From Rubrivirga marina (GTDB lineage Bacteria; Bacteroidota; Rhodothermia; Rhodothermales; Rubricoccaceae): a stretch of 64,000 nt of DNA. Below, piece by piece: positions 7,983-17,400 of the stretch. Every line of letters begins with the position of its first letter. The stretch's first letter is position 1. Below the pieces are notes generated by a model. The model worked only from the letters and a program-made list of their open reading frames with translations. It had not been told where the DNA came from and made no database searches. A program made the position numbers and the translations under genes. The stretch is from contig NZ_MQWD01000001.1 in NCBI RefSeq assembly GCF_002283365.1, positions 1,948,944-2,012,943 of the forward strand, written 5' to 3'.

Positions 7983-9677
7983 TCACAGACCTGGGCGTTC
8001 ACGTTCAGCCCAGCCGCCCCCCGATGGCAGCTCGAGCGTGACGCGCGTCCCCCGGCCCGGCGTCGAGTCCACGTCGAGCTGCCCGCCGACGAGCGTGACG
8101 CGCTCCCAGACGGTCGGCAGGCCGAGCCCGCTGCCGCCGCGGAGCGCAGCCGGCGCCGGCGGCTCGAACCCGACGCCCTGGTCCACGACCTCGAACCGGA
8201 CGCGCCCGTCGACGCGCTCAGCGCGGACCGTCGCCCGGCCGGTCTCGGCGTGCCTCGCCACGTTGGACAGGAGCTCGCCGACGATCTGGTAGAGCAGGAT
8301 CCGGAGGTGCTCCTCGGGCACCGCGACCCCGGCGGCCTCGACCGCGACGTCGAGCCCGTGGCGCTGGCGGTGTTGCTCGGCGAGCGCGTCGAGGAGGACG
8401 GCCACCTCCTCTTCGCGGAGCACCGGCGGGCTGAGCTCGTGGGAGAGGGACCGCGTGAGGCGGAGGGCCCGGTCGAGCACGGCCCCGACCCGCTCGGCGT
8501 CGGCGACGTGGGCCTCGATCTGCGCGCCGTGGAGGACCTGCTGGAGGTCGTCGTGGAGCACGTAGGCGATCCGTCGGCGGACCTCCTGCTCGGCGATCGT
8601 CAGCGCCCGCGCCAGGTGGCGGACTTCGTACGTCCTCGCCTCGACCTGCTCCTCGAGGGTCTCGTTGGCGTCGCGGAGCGCGGCCTCGGCCCGCCGCTGC
8701 TCGGTGACGTCGGTGAACAGGAGGGCGACCCGCCGCGCCTCGGCGGGCCCGACCCGGAACGCCTCGACCGAGAACTCGCGCCCCAGCGCGGCCGACCCCT
8801 GCTGGAACCGCGCGGGCTCGCCCGTTTCGGCGACGCGGGCGTAGGTCTCGACCCAGTACCGCTCCAGCCCCGGGATGAGCTCGCACGCGGTATGCCCGAC
8901 GGGGTCCACGAGGCCGGTGTGGCGCTGGAAGGCCGGGTTGGCCTCGAGGAACCGGTAGTCCACCGCCCGGCCGCTCCGGTAGATCATCTCGAGCACGCAG
9001 AACCCCTGGTCGATCGACTCGAAGAGCGTCCGGTACTGGGTCTCGGTCTCGTGCCAGGCCGCCTCGGTCGCGGCCCGCCGCGAGACGTCGACGGCCGACG
9101 CGACGAGGCGCGTCACGCGTCCCGCCCCGTCCCACACCGGCTGGACCGTGACGTCGATCGGGAGCCGGCCCGTTTCGGACGTCCGCACGACGGCGCTGTA
9201 GGCGGCCGACTCGCCGCGCGCCGCGCGCTCGCAGGCGTCGCGGACGACGGCCTGGAGGTCCGGGTCGTGGCCGTACCAGTACCCCTCCCAGAACGGACGG
9301 CCGTTGACGTCCTCGGGCGTGACGTCGGAGGCCTCGAACACGGACCGGTTGACCTCGAGGATCGTCCCGTCGGGGTCGAGGAGCGCGACGAACGGGGAGA
9401 CGGCGTCGAGGACGCCACTCAGGAGGGCCCCCTCGCCGGCGTCGGGCCCGAGGCCGAGGGAGACCGGGCGCTCGACGCGCTCCAGCATCGCCACGAGCGC
9501 GTCGATGCTGAACCGCTCGACCTTGCCGCGGACGAGGTCGCTCACGCGCGGCTGCGTCACGCCGAGGCGGGCGGCGGCCTCGGTCTGCGTCAGGTCCTCG
9601 TCGGCGACGTACTGGGCGAGCGCGTCGGCCAGTCGGTGTCGGAGACGGACGTTGGCTGGAGGATCGGGGGACGGCAT
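7983..9677 (-). CDS. XRE/HigA2-like HTH - PAS - PAS - histidine kinase
   Basis: This 564-residue soluble protein has an unusual order. Residues about 12-60 form a helix-turn-helix like HTH_37/HigA2 antitoxins (LTQTEAAARLGVTQPRVSDL, then VRGKVERFSIDALVAMLERV). Two PAS domains follow (about 85-205 and 215-340; the first reads ALLDPDGTILEVN), then a short coiled coil, a HisKA_3-type phospho-acceptor segment (RRRIAYVLHDDLQQVLHGAQ, His375) and an HATPase_c domain (GELLSNVARHAETG; GGSGLGLPTVWERV). There are no membrane segments. It could bind DNA and sense redox or a small ligand in one chain. No response regulator is adjacent on this strand; the convergent NarL-type regulator at 7140 is a possible partner. 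The start is the ATG next to a short AT-rich palindrome. Confidence 0.85.
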   Translation of the reverse strand: MPSPDPPANVRLRHRLADALAQYVADEDLTQTEAAARLGVTQPRVSDLVRGKVERFSIDALVAMLERVERPVSLGLGPDAGEGALLSGVLDAVSPFVALLDPDGTILEVNRSVFEASDVTPEDVNGRPFWEGYWYGHDPDLQAVVRDACERAARGESAAYSAVVRTSETGRLPIDVTVQPVWDGAGRVTRLVASAVDVSRRAATEAAWHETETQYRTLFESIDQGFCVLEMIYRSGRAVDYRFLEANPAFQRHTGLVDPVGHTACELIPGLERYWVETYARVAETGEPARFQQGSAALGREFSVEAFRVGPAEARRVALLFTDVTEQRRAEAALRDANETLEEQVEARTYEVRHLARALTIAEQEVRRRIAYVLHDDLQQVLHGAQIEAHVADAERVGAVLDRALRLTRSLSHELSPPVLREEEVAVLLDALAEQHRQRHGLDVAVEAAGVAVPEEHLRILLYQIVGELLSNVARHAETGRATVRAERVDGRVRFEVVDQGVGFEPPAPAALRGGSGLGLPTVWERVTLVGGQLDVDSTPGRGTRVTLELPSGGGWAERERPGL

Positions 9678-9681
9678 TCAC

Positions 9682-9691
9682 TCTATATAGA
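9682..9691 (-). promoter_or_regulatory. AT-rich palindrome and possible leaderless -10 element of the HTH-kinase gene
   Basis: TCTATATAGA is a perfect 10-base palindrome in otherwise GC-rich DNA, ending 4 bases before the kinase ATG. Read on the minus strand, TATATA is followed by six bases and then ATG, the spacing expected when transcription starts at the start codon. It could also be an operator for the kinase's own HTH domain. I see no good -35 hexamer. Confidence 0.4.
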
Positions 9692-9782
9692 AATCGGCAT
9701 AGCCTGGAGCGCTCCGGGTTCCCCCGAGTCTGGAGGGAGGCGTAGTCCGGCGTATCCTGGGGCCGTACCCGCGCCCGCCGAC

Positions 9783-10892
9783 GTGACCGTTCGCTCTTCC
9801 GTCCTTGCCCTCGCCGCGCTGCTCGGCGCGTGCTCCTCGTCCGCCCCGACGTCGCCGATGGCCACCGAGACCGCTCGACCCCACGCGCCGGCCCCGCCGG
9901 GCTGGCTCCAGCACGACATGGACCGCCCGCAGCCGCCGCGCGTCGAGCCGGCCGACGGCGCGCTCCCCGTGGCGCCGCCGTCCGACGCCGTCGTCCTCAT
10001 CGGGCCCGATGGGTCCGGCCTCGGCAACTGGGAGGCCGACTCCGGCGACCCGGCCCCGTGGCGCGTCGAGGACGGCGCGCTCGTGGTCGAGCCCGGGACG
10101 GGCGGCATCCGCTCGAAGGAGTCGTTCGGCGACGTCCAGGTCCACATCGAGTGGAAGCCGGCCGCCGAGCCCGAGAAGGACGGCCAGAACCGGAGCAACT
10201 CGGGCCTCTTTCTCGCCGACGGCCGCTACGAGGTCCAGATCCTCGACGTCTGGGACAACCGGACCTACGCCGACGGCCGCGCCGCCGCCATCTACGGCCA
10301 GTTCCCGCCGCTCTTCGACGCGACGCGCCCGCCCGACGAGTGGCAGGCCTACGACGTGTACTTCCGCCTCCCCCGCTTCTCGGACGGCGGCGAGCTGCTG
10401 GAGGAGGCGCGGATGACGGTCGTCCACAACGGCGTGCTCGTCCAGAACAACGAGGTCCTGCCGGGCACCACGATCTGGCTCGAGTCGCTCCCCTACGAGC
10501 CCCACGACGGCGGGCGGATCGGGCTGCAAGACCACGGGAGCCCGACGCGCTTCCGCAACCTGTGGGTCCGGCGGATCCCTGAGCGCGAGGCGCCGCCCGC
10601 CGGCTACGCCCGGTTCGACGCCGCCGATCTGACCGACGCCGAGCGCGACCGGCTCGTCGGCCGATACGCCCGCGAGGAGGGCGGCTTCTTCGTCATCGAG
10701 CGGCTGGGCGACGGCCTCGGCCTATCGATGCCGTGGCGCTCGGGCGTCCTCCCGATCGTCCCGCTCTCGCCGACGGAGCTCCAGCTTCAGAACACGGCCG
10801 GCCGGTTCGACGTGACGCTCGACGCGGCCGGCGCGGTCTCCGAGATCGCGTTCACGATGGGGGGGGCGACGTACCGCGCGACGCCGGAGTAG
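9783..10892 (+). CDS. DUF1080 (3-keto-disaccharide hydrolase family) lipoprotein
   Basis: The 369-residue protein starts at GTG 9783 with a lipoprotein signal (LALAALLGACSSS). A DUF1080 concanavalin-like domain spans about residues 65-265, with motifs WRVEDGALVVEPGTGGI, FGDVQVHIEWK, RSNSGLFLADGRYEVQILD and IGLQDHGSPTRFRNLWVR. Some DUF1080 proteins hydrolyse 3-keto-glycosides or bind sugars in the periplasm. The last 90 or so residues (LVGRYAREEGGFFVIERLGD onward) look like an extra lipocalin- or DUF3471-like beta domain. The long open frame upstream of 9783 is GC bias: the lipobox fixes the start. It is divergent from the HTH-kinase gene with a 105-base shared promoter region. The exact substrate is unknown. 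Confidence 0.82.
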   Translation: MTVRSSVLALAALLGACSSSAPTSPMATETARPHAPAPPGWLQHDMDRPQPPRVEPADGALPVAPPSDAVVLIGPDGSGLGNWEADSGDPAPWRVEDGALVVEPGTGGIRSKESFGDVQVHIEWKPAAEPEKDGQNRSNSGLFLADGRYEVQILDVWDNRTYADGRAAAIYGQFPPLFDATRPPDEWQAYDVYFRLPRFSDGGELLEEARMTVVHNGVLVQNNEVLPGTTIWLESLPYEPHDGGRIGLQDHGSPTRFRNLWVRRIPEREAPPAGYARFDAADLTDAERDRLVGRYAREEGGFFVIERLGDGLGLSMPWRSGVLPIVPLSPTELQLQNTAGRFDVTLDAAGAVSEIAFTMGGATYRATPE

Positions 10893-10904
10893 CCGCCCGT
10901 CGTC

Positions 10905-10934
10905 GCCCGCCTCGGCGGCTCGCCCGAGGCGGGC
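10905..10934. terminator. Bidirectional hairpin between convergent genes
   Basis: GCCCGCCTCGG pairs with CCGAGGCGGGC around a short loop, between the stops of the DUF1080 lipoprotein and the convergent four-TM protein. It is a member of the short CCGCCTCG/CGAGGCGG palindrome family found in many gaps here, and probably ends transcription from both sides. Confidence 0.6.
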
Positions 10935-10941
10935 GGGCCCG

Positions 10942-11352
10942 CTAGAGCGCGTCGAGGGGCTCGTTCTCCGTCGTCTGTGCCGGGACGTCGCCGCTGGTGC
11001 CCCGGGGCTCGGGGCGGTTGGCGAGCCACACGCCGAGCAGGACGATCGTGGCGAGCGCCAGCCCGCCGTGGGCCACGATGACGGCGCCCGGCCACGGCTC
11101 GCCCTTCGCCTGGCGGACGAAGAGGTACGCCCCGCCCGAGGCCACGACGAGGAACGAGACGAGGAGCCACCACCCGGCGCCCGCCTGCACCGAGGCGAGC
11201 CCGACCGCCAGCAGCACGATCCCCGAGATCGCGAACAGGCCGTGGGCGATCCCCAACGGCCGCCCGCTCTCGAGCCCGCGGCTGTGGCGGACGGCCATCG
11301 TCAGGCCGATGAGCGCCGCGAAGATGAACGCGAAGAAGGCGATGAGGTACAT
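10942..11352 (-). CDS. Small four-TM membrane protein
   Basis: From the ATG at 11352 this is 136 residues. Four hydrophobic helices are visible: residues about 1-20 (MYLIAFFAFIFAALIGLTMA), 35-55 (GLFAISGIVLLAVGLASV), 60-80 (WWLLVSFLVVASGGAYLFV) and 90-110 (GGLALATIVLLGVWLA). The hydrophilic tail ends TTENEPLDAL. No family was recognised; it resembles small uncharacterised inner-membrane proteins common in Bacteroidota. It is convergent with the DUF1080 gene and divergent from the YceI gene, so it is probably monocistronic. Confidence 0.7.
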   Translation of the reverse strand: MYLIAFFAFIFAALIGLTMAVRHSRGLESGRPLGIAHGLFAISGIVLLAVGLASVQAGAGWWLLVSFLVVASGGAYLFVRQAKGEPWPGAVIVAHGGLALATIVLLGVWLANRPEPRGTSGDVPAQTTENEPLDAL

Positions 11353-11574
11353 GAGAGGGGAGGGGAGAGGCGACGGGCCAACGAAGCGGGAAGCGTCGCG
11401 GGATCCGCGCACGGGCGGTCTTGGGGCGACGCCTGACGCGCCGGCTTCGCGAGGACTCCGCCATCGGGAGGCCTCGGGATCATTTGATTGTTGGAACAGG
11501 TAATAGCCGCCGGGTCCTCGTGGCCCGTCCGAGCACCGCGGCTCGAGCCGCGCCTTCTCATCACCCCCACGACC

Positions 11575-12276
11575 ATGACCATCCGCACCTTGTTCGTCGG
11601 TGTCCTCGCCCTCGGCCTCGCGGCCTGCGGCGCCGAGACCGACGCCCCGGCCGTCGAGACCGACGGCACCGTCACCACGGCCGGCGCCTTCACGGAGCTG
11701 CCCGCCGTCCCGGCGGGCACCTACGCCATCGACCCGGCCCACTCGCGCGCCGAGTTCCGCGTCCGCCACCTCGGCATCTCGACCGTCACCGGCCGCTTCG
11801 GCGACGTCTCCGGGACCTTCACCGTCGGCGACGACCTCGGCACGCTCGACGCGACCGCCGTCATCGACGCCACGACCATCGACACCGGCAACGAACAGCG
11901 CGACGGGCACCTCCAGAGCCCCGACTTTTTCGACGTCGCGCAGTACCCCGAGATCACGTTCCAGTCGACGGAGGTCCGCCCGGCCGAGGACGGCGGGTTC
12001 ATCCTCGTCGGCGACCTCACGATGCACGGCGTGACGCGCCCGGTCGAGCTCGAGGCCGAGTACATCGGCTCGTCCAGCATGGGCGAGACCCAGAAGGTCG
12101 GGTTCTCGGCCCGCGGCGAGATCACCCGCCAGGACTGGGGCCTCACGTGGGCGCAGACGAACGAGGCCGGCGAGGCCCTCGTCGGTGACGAGGTCGAGCT
12201 CATCATCGAGGTCGAGGCCGACCGCCAGGCCGAGACGGCCGACGCCGCCCCGGCCGACACGACGGCCGGCGCCTAG
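11575..12276 (+). CDS. YceI-family lipoprotein
   Basis: The 233-residue protein has a lipoprotein signal (LFVGVLALGLAACGAETD, acylated Cys about residue 18) and then a YceI-like lipocalin domain at about residues 48-215. Family hallmarks are YAIDPAHSRAEFRVRHLGIS near the start, VIDATTIDTGNEQRDGHLQS, FFDVAQYPEITFQST and LTMHGVTRPVELE. YceI proteins bind isoprenoid lipids in a hydrophobic pocket and act in the periplasm or outer membrane; their physiological role is poorly defined. The acidic tail after the domain (EVEADRQAETADAAPADTTA) is low-complexity. Confidence 0.9.
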   Translation: MTIRTLFVGVLALGLAACGAETDAPAVETDGTVTTAGAFTELPAVPAGTYAIDPAHSRAEFRVRHLGISTVTGRFGDVSGTFTVGDDLGTLDATAVIDATTIDTGNEQRDGHLQSPDFFDVAQYPEITFQSTEVRPAEDGGFILVGDLTMHGVTRPVELEAEYIGSSSMGETQKVGFSARGEITRQDWGLTWAQTNEAGEALVGDEVELIIEVEADRQAETADAAPADTTAGA

Positions 12277-12282
12277 GGAACC

Positions 12283-12307
12283 GGGGGACGGGGGACGGGG
12301 AATAGGG
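12283..12307 (+). other. G-run cluster (candidate G-quadruplex) upstream of the SDR gene
   Basis: Guanine runs of 5, 5, 4 and 3 separated by AC, AC and AATA lie 7 bases after the YceI stop and just before the SDR coding region. If it folds on the plus strand it would sit in the 5' leader of the SDR message or at the end of the YceI message. Folding is inferred from the pattern only. Confidence 0.45.
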
Positions 12308-12329
12308 ACTCGCGCCCTCCCCGCTTCCC

Positions 12330-13352
12330 ATCCCTCCTCCCGCCCCCCGTCCGAAGCCCGTCGCCTTCCTCACGGGGGGGACGGGCTTCGTCGGGTCCCA
12401 CCTCGCCGAGGAGCTCCTGCGGCGGGGCTACGCCGTCCGCGCGCTCGTGCGGCGCGACCCGAAGTGGCTTGAGGGCCTGCCTGTTGAGATCGTCTCTGGC
12501 GATCTCCATGACACGGACGCGCTGGCCGCGGGCGTCGACGGCGCCGCCCTCGTCGCCCACGTCGCCGGGCTCACGCGCGCCCGGAGCCAGGCGGAGCTCG
12601 ACCGGGCCAACGTCGACGGCACCCGGGCCGTGCTCGACGCCGTCCGCGACGCGACCGAGGCAGGCGGGGCCGCGCCGCGCGTGCTCGTGACGAGCAGCCT
12701 CGAGGCCATGGGCCCCAACCGGATCGGGCCCGACGGACGCCCCGAGCCGGCGACCGAGGCCGACGTGCCGCAGCCGGTCTCGATGTACGGCCTCAGCAAG
12801 GCGCGGATGGAGGACGCCGTCCGCCGTGACTACGTCGGCCTCGACGTCACCGTCGTCCGCCCCCCGGCCGTGTACGGGCCGCGCGAGGCCGACCTCTACG
12901 AGATGGCGAAGGGCGCCGCGCGGGGCCTGTTCCCGGTGGTCGGCCGCGAGGACGTCCCGCGCGTGTCGATGGTGTTCGTTCGGGATCTGGTCCGCGGCAT
13001 GGCGGATCTCGCGGAGACCGACGCCGCGCGCGGCGAGACGTATTTCGTCGGGACGCCCGGCTCCTCGTGGGCGGAAGTCCGGGCCGCGCTGGAGGCCGCG
13101 CTCGGGAGGACGACGGTCACGCTTCGTGTGCCGGGCGCGGTGATCGGCGCCGTGGGGGCGTTGGCGGAACGCGTCGGCGGGCTCGTCGGCAAGCTCCCGC
13201 CGCTGACGCAGGACAAGGCGGAGGCCGCGCGGCACGCGTGGGTCTGCTCGTCGGAGAAGGCGCGCGAGGCGGTCGGCTACGCGCCCGAGGTGGGGCTGGT
13301 CGAGGGGTGGGCGGAGACCGTCGCGTGGTACCGCGCGCGGGGTTGGCTGTAA
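12330..13352 (+). CDS. NAD(P)-dependent epimerase/dehydratase (extended SDR), start codon unclear
   Basis: The frame encodes an extended short-chain dehydrogenase of about 340 residues. The Rossmann glycine motif FLTGGTGFVGSHLAEELL is followed by ALVRRDPK, a DNVDG-like acidic turn, VTSSLEAMGP and the catalytic YGLSK (YxxxK), then VRPPAVYGPRE. It resembles dihydroflavonol-4-reductase/UDP-sugar-epimerase-like enzymes; the substrate is unknown. No ATG, GTG or TTG occurs between the in-frame TAG at 12303 and the glycine motif. The first GTG (12447) would remove the cofactor site. I placed the start provisionally at the ATC at 12330, which gives nine to ten residues before the first strand; a sequencing error or another rare start is also possible. 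Confidence 0.75.
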   Translation: MPPPAPRPKPVAFLTGGTGFVGSHLAEELLRRGYAVRALVRRDPKWLEGLPVEIVSGDLHDTDALAAGVDGAALVAHVAGLTRARSQAELDRANVDGTRAVLDAVRDATEAGGAAPRVLVTSSLEAMGPNRIGPDGRPEPATEADVPQPVSMYGLSKARMEDAVRRDYVGLDVTVVRPPAVYGPREADLYEMAKGAARGLFPVVGREDVPRVSMVFVRDLVRGMADLAETDAARGETYFVGTPGSSWAEVRAALEAALGRTTVTLRVPGAVIGAVGALAERVGGLVGKLPPLTQDKAEAARHAWVCSSEKAREAVGYAPEVGLVEGWAETVAWYRARGWL

Positions 13353-13509
13353 GGCGGGGGCATCGATCGACCGCTGGACCCTGCTCCGTCCGCTTCGAGG
13401 CCAAGGTGGGGAGGCCGGCGGGTAGTGCATTCGGGCCAGGCGCCGGCCGGCCGCGGACGATACTCTGGGCCCGTCGTCCGCGGCTGTTGCTCCTCACACT
13501 CCCACTCGA

Positions 13510-14370
13510 ATGGCTCGCTCCCTGCTCGCCGCGCTCGTCGCGGTCCTCGCCTTCGCCCAGGCCGCCCAGGCCCAGTCCGACGCCCTCCGCCGCGTCGTCC
13601 TCGCCGACGGAACGGTCCTCGTCGGGTTCGTCGCCGATGAGGGCGCCGACCCGGTCGTCCTCACCACGGAGTCGGGCGTGGAGCAGCGGATCCCGCGGGC
13701 GCAGGTCGTCGAGATCGCGCCGCTCATCGCCGGCCGCTTTTTCCGCCTCGACCCCACGCGGACCCGCCTCGTCCTCTCGCCGACCGGCCGGACGCTCGGC
13801 GGCGGCCGCACGCGCGTCGGCACGCTCCTCTACATCGTCCCGAACGCGACCGTCGGCCTCAACGACCGACTGGACCTGGGCGGCACGTTGTTCTTCTCCT
13901 TCGGCTCCGACTACCTCTCGGCCGTCCCCGTGGTGGGCGCGAAGTTCGGCGTCGTCGACACGGGCTCGTTCGCCCTCGCGGTCGGCGGCAACGTCGGGAC
14001 GGCGCTGGGGGAGGACACCGACGGCACCTTCGTCGCGACGCCCTACGCCGCCGTCACGATCGGCGACGAAATCCGGTCGCTCTCGGCGAGCGTGACCGGG
14101 CTGATCGGGGCGAGCCTCTCGGCCGGCGACATCGACGCGGCCGACGGCGTGCTGCTGGCGGTCGGCGGCGAGGCCCAGCTCAACAACGGCGTCAAGATCC
14201 TCGCCGACGTCGGCGTGCCGATCGCGGAGGGCGGCAGCGGGGCCGTCGTCGCGCCGGGCGTCCGGTTCTTCGGCGACCGCTACTCCGTCGACCTGTTCGG
14301 CGTGCTGGGCGTGGCCGACGGCGAGTTCGGCGGGTTCGCTCCGATCGGCAACTTCGCGTTCAACTTCTAG
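13510..14370 (+). CDS. Secreted or outer-membrane beta-rich protein
   Basis: The 286-residue protein has a signal peptide ending in AQAAQAQS. A small N-terminal domain (LADGTVLVGFVADEGADPVV, then ESGVEQRIPRAQVVEIAPL) looks like the SH3-like barrel that precedes barrel domains in many Bacteroidota proteins. The rest alternates short strands rich in Gly, Ser and aromatics (LNDRLDLGGTLFFSFGSDYL; VGAKFGVVDTGSFALAVGGN) and ends in the aromatic signature FAFNF, typical of outer-membrane beta-barrels. No enzyme motif is visible. It is probably an outer-membrane protein of unknown function, monocistronic between the SDR and the large peptidase-propeller-barrel gene. Confidence 0.7.
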   Translation: MARSLLAALVAVLAFAQAAQAQSDALRRVVLADGTVLVGFVADEGADPVVLTTESGVEQRIPRAQVVEIAPLIAGRFFRLDPTRTRLVLSPTGRTLGGGRTRVGTLLYIVPNATVGLNDRLDLGGTLFFSFGSDYLSAVPVVGAKFGVVDTGSFALAVGGNVGTALGEDTDGTFVATPYAAVTIGDEIRSLSASVTGLIGASLSAGDIDAADGVLLAVGGEAQLNNGVKILADVGVPIAEGGSGAVVAPGVRFFGDRYSVDLFGVLGVADGEFGGFAPIGNFAFNF

Positions 14371-14472
14371 CCGGCGCGGGGTAGGGGACGGCCGCATAAC
14401 CCGCTGCCGGGGTCGTTTCCCCCTTGCCGCCGCCCCACCGCGCGGCTACCCTGACCGACCCGGCCCCGCCCG

Positions 14473-17400
14473 ATGCCTCGCCTCCTCCGCCTCGTCGTCC
14501 TGCTCGCGGTCGCCGCCAGCGCGGCGCCGGCGAGCGCCCAGTACTTCGGGTTCGGCAAGAACCGCGTCCAGTACCGCGAGGCCGACTGGCGGACGCTCCG
14601 GACGTCGCACTTCGACGTCTACTACTACGAGCGCGACGCGGCGCCGGGCGGGCGCGTCCTCGCCGAGTTCGCCGCCGAGGCGGCCGAGGAGGCCTACAGC
14701 GAGGTCTCGGCCCTCTTCGGCACCGACATCGCCCGGCGGATCCCGCTCGTCGTCTACCCGACCCACGCCGACTTCGCCGTCACGAACGTGGCCGAGCTCC
14801 CGGTCTACGCCGAGGGCATCGGCGGCGTGACCGAGCTGTTCAAGAACCGGATCGCGATCCCGTTCACCGGCGACTGGCGCGACTTCCGGCGCGTCGTCCA
14901 CCACGAGCTGGTCCACGCCGTCATCAACGACCTGTACTACGGCGGGTCGATCCAGAGCCTGATCCGCAGCGGCAACCGGCTCCGCATCCCGACGTGGTTC
15001 AACGAGGGGCTGGCCGAGTACAGCGCGCAGGGCTGGGACACGCAGTCCGACATGTACGTCCGCGAGGCGATCCTCGAGGACCGGCTGCCCGACATCCCCC
15101 GCCTCGGCGGGTTCTTCGCCTACCGCGGCGGGCAGGGCGTGTGGGACTTCGTGGCCCAGGAGTACGGCCGCGAGAAGATCACCGAGATCCTCGACCGGAT
15201 CCGCCTCGGGCGGAGCGTCGACGACGCGTTCCGCCGCGCGACCGGGCTCGGGCTCGACGACCTCTCCGAGCGCTGGAAGCGGACGCTCCGGACGGTCTAC
15301 TACCCCGAGGTCGCCGCCCGCGAGGACGTCGAGGCGGTGGCGCGGCCCGTCGCGACCCGGGACGTCGGCGGGGCCGGCTACCACGCGAGCCCCGTCATCA
15401 CGCCGCAGGGCGACCGCGTGGCCTACGTCGCCACCCGCGACGGCCTCTTCGACGTGTACGTCGCCCCGACGGCCGGCCGCGACGCGCCCTGCAAGGTGAT
15501 CGACGGCCAGGACAACGTCCAGTTCGAGAGCCTGCGGATCCTGACGCCGGGCCTCGCGTGGAGCCCCGACGGCCGCCGTCTCGCGGTGGCGGTCACGAGC
15601 GCCGGCCGCGACCAGATCGCCCTCGTCGATGTGCGCGAGGGCGACGTCGAGAGCGTCGACCTGCCGGGCGTCGAGTCGGTCGTGTCGGTCGCCTGGAGCC
15701 CCGACGGCACGCGCCTCGCCTTCGAGGGGACGGCCGGGGCGACCTCCGACATCTACACCGTCGAGCTGGCGACGGGCGCCGTCGCCAACCTCACGCGCGA
15801 CCTGTACTCCGACCACGCGCCGGCCTGGAGCCCCGACGGGCGCTCGCTCGTGTTCCACTCCGACCGCGCCGACGCGCTCGTCCTCGGCCGGGCGACGCCC
15901 CGCGCGGCGTTCGACGGCACGTTCGACACCCGCGCGCTCGGCCGCGGCCAGTTCGACCTGTACCGGCTCGACCTCGACACGCCCGCCCGCCTCGTCCGCC
16001 TGACGACCGAGGCGGTCTGGGACGAGACGGACGCCGCGTTCGCCCAGAGCGCCGACGGAACGGTCCGCCTCCTGTTCGTGAGCGACCGGAACGGGATCCC
16101 GAACCTCTACGAGAAGGACCTCCGCACGCTCGAGGAGCGGCCGCTGACGAACCTCCAGACGGGCATCCTCGACGTCTCGCTCTCGGCCGACGGGAGCCGC
16201 GCGGTCTTCCTCGCGCTCGACGACGGCACGCCGAGCGTGTTCTTCCTCCGCGACCCGTTCGGCCGCGACGACCTGCCCGCGACGCTCGCCCCGAACGTCT
16301 GGGCCCAGCGCCGGATGGGCGGGGCCGACGAGCCGGCCCCGTCGCTCCTCCTGGCCTCCGAGACGACCCGCGAGCGGAACCCGCTCCTCCGCGACGCCGC
16401 CGACGGCCGCCCGCCGGCCGCCCCCCCGCGCCGCGCCGGCCCGCCGACGCCCGAGGACCTCGCCTTCGCCGACTCGATCCTCGCGCTCCTCGGCGACCCA
16501 CCCCCCGACCTCCTCGCCTCGGCCGACACGCTCCTCCTCGACCCGACGGCCCCCGAGCGCGGTCCGCGCGTCGACATCGACGCCTACGAGTTTTCCGACG
16601 CCTTTGACGGTGGGGCCCGCCAGCGGTCTGGCGCCGTCGAGGACCCGTTCGACCCGCCGTTCGCCCGCGACTCGACGGGCGCGCTCCTCGCCCGCGACTA
16701 CCGGCTCCGGTTCTCGCTCGACCTCGTCTACGCCGGCGGCGGCTACGACACGATCTACGGCGTCCAGAGCGTGACGCAGCTCCTGTTCTCGGACATGCTC
16801 GGCAACCACCGGATCGGGCTGGCGACGAACCTCGTCCTCGACCTCCGCAACTCCGACTACGTCCTCTCCTACGAGTACCTCCCGAAGCGGACGGACGTCG
16901 CGGTCCAGGGCTACCACCTCGCCCGCCAGCTCCGGGCGCCGGGCGCCAACACGATCTACCGCTACCGGAACTACGGCGTCATCGCGAGCGCGCGCTACCC
17001 GCTCGACAAGTTCCGCCGCGTCGACGCCGAGGTGGGCCTCCTCGGGGTCTCGCTGACGGACCTCTCGAACCTCGGCGAGCGCGCCCGGAGCCGCCTGTTC
17101 GCCGTTCCCCGCGCGACGTACACCGTGGACAAGACGGTCCCGGGGTACCTCGGGCCGCAGTCGGGAACGCGCTGGGCGGCCAGTCTTTCGGGCGCGCCCG
17201 GTCCCGACGCCTTCTTCGCCACGGCCCTCGCCGACGGCCGGCGCTACTGGTCGGCCGGGCCGGGCTACGCGCTCGCGCTCCGCGGCTCGGCCGGGCTCAG
17301 CCTTGGGCCCAACCCGCAGCGGTTCTACGCGGCCGGCGTCCAGAACTGGGTCAAGACGTCGTTCGACAGCCTCCCGGTTGAGAGCGCCGACGACTTCATC

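Noticed and set aside
7736-8002. Minus-strand open frame between the kinase stop and the response regulator, with GDRDGRGIGHVGLRLVSP resembling an ATPase glycine box
   Set aside because: It overlaps the real response-regulator gene, the resemblance is a few residues only, and the sequence becomes Pro/Arg-rich at once. Treated as chance.
7983-9677. HigA2-like HTH considered as the antitoxin of a toxin-antitoxin pair
   Set aside because: No small HigB/RelE-like toxin gene lies on either side, and the domain is continuous with PAS and kinase domains.
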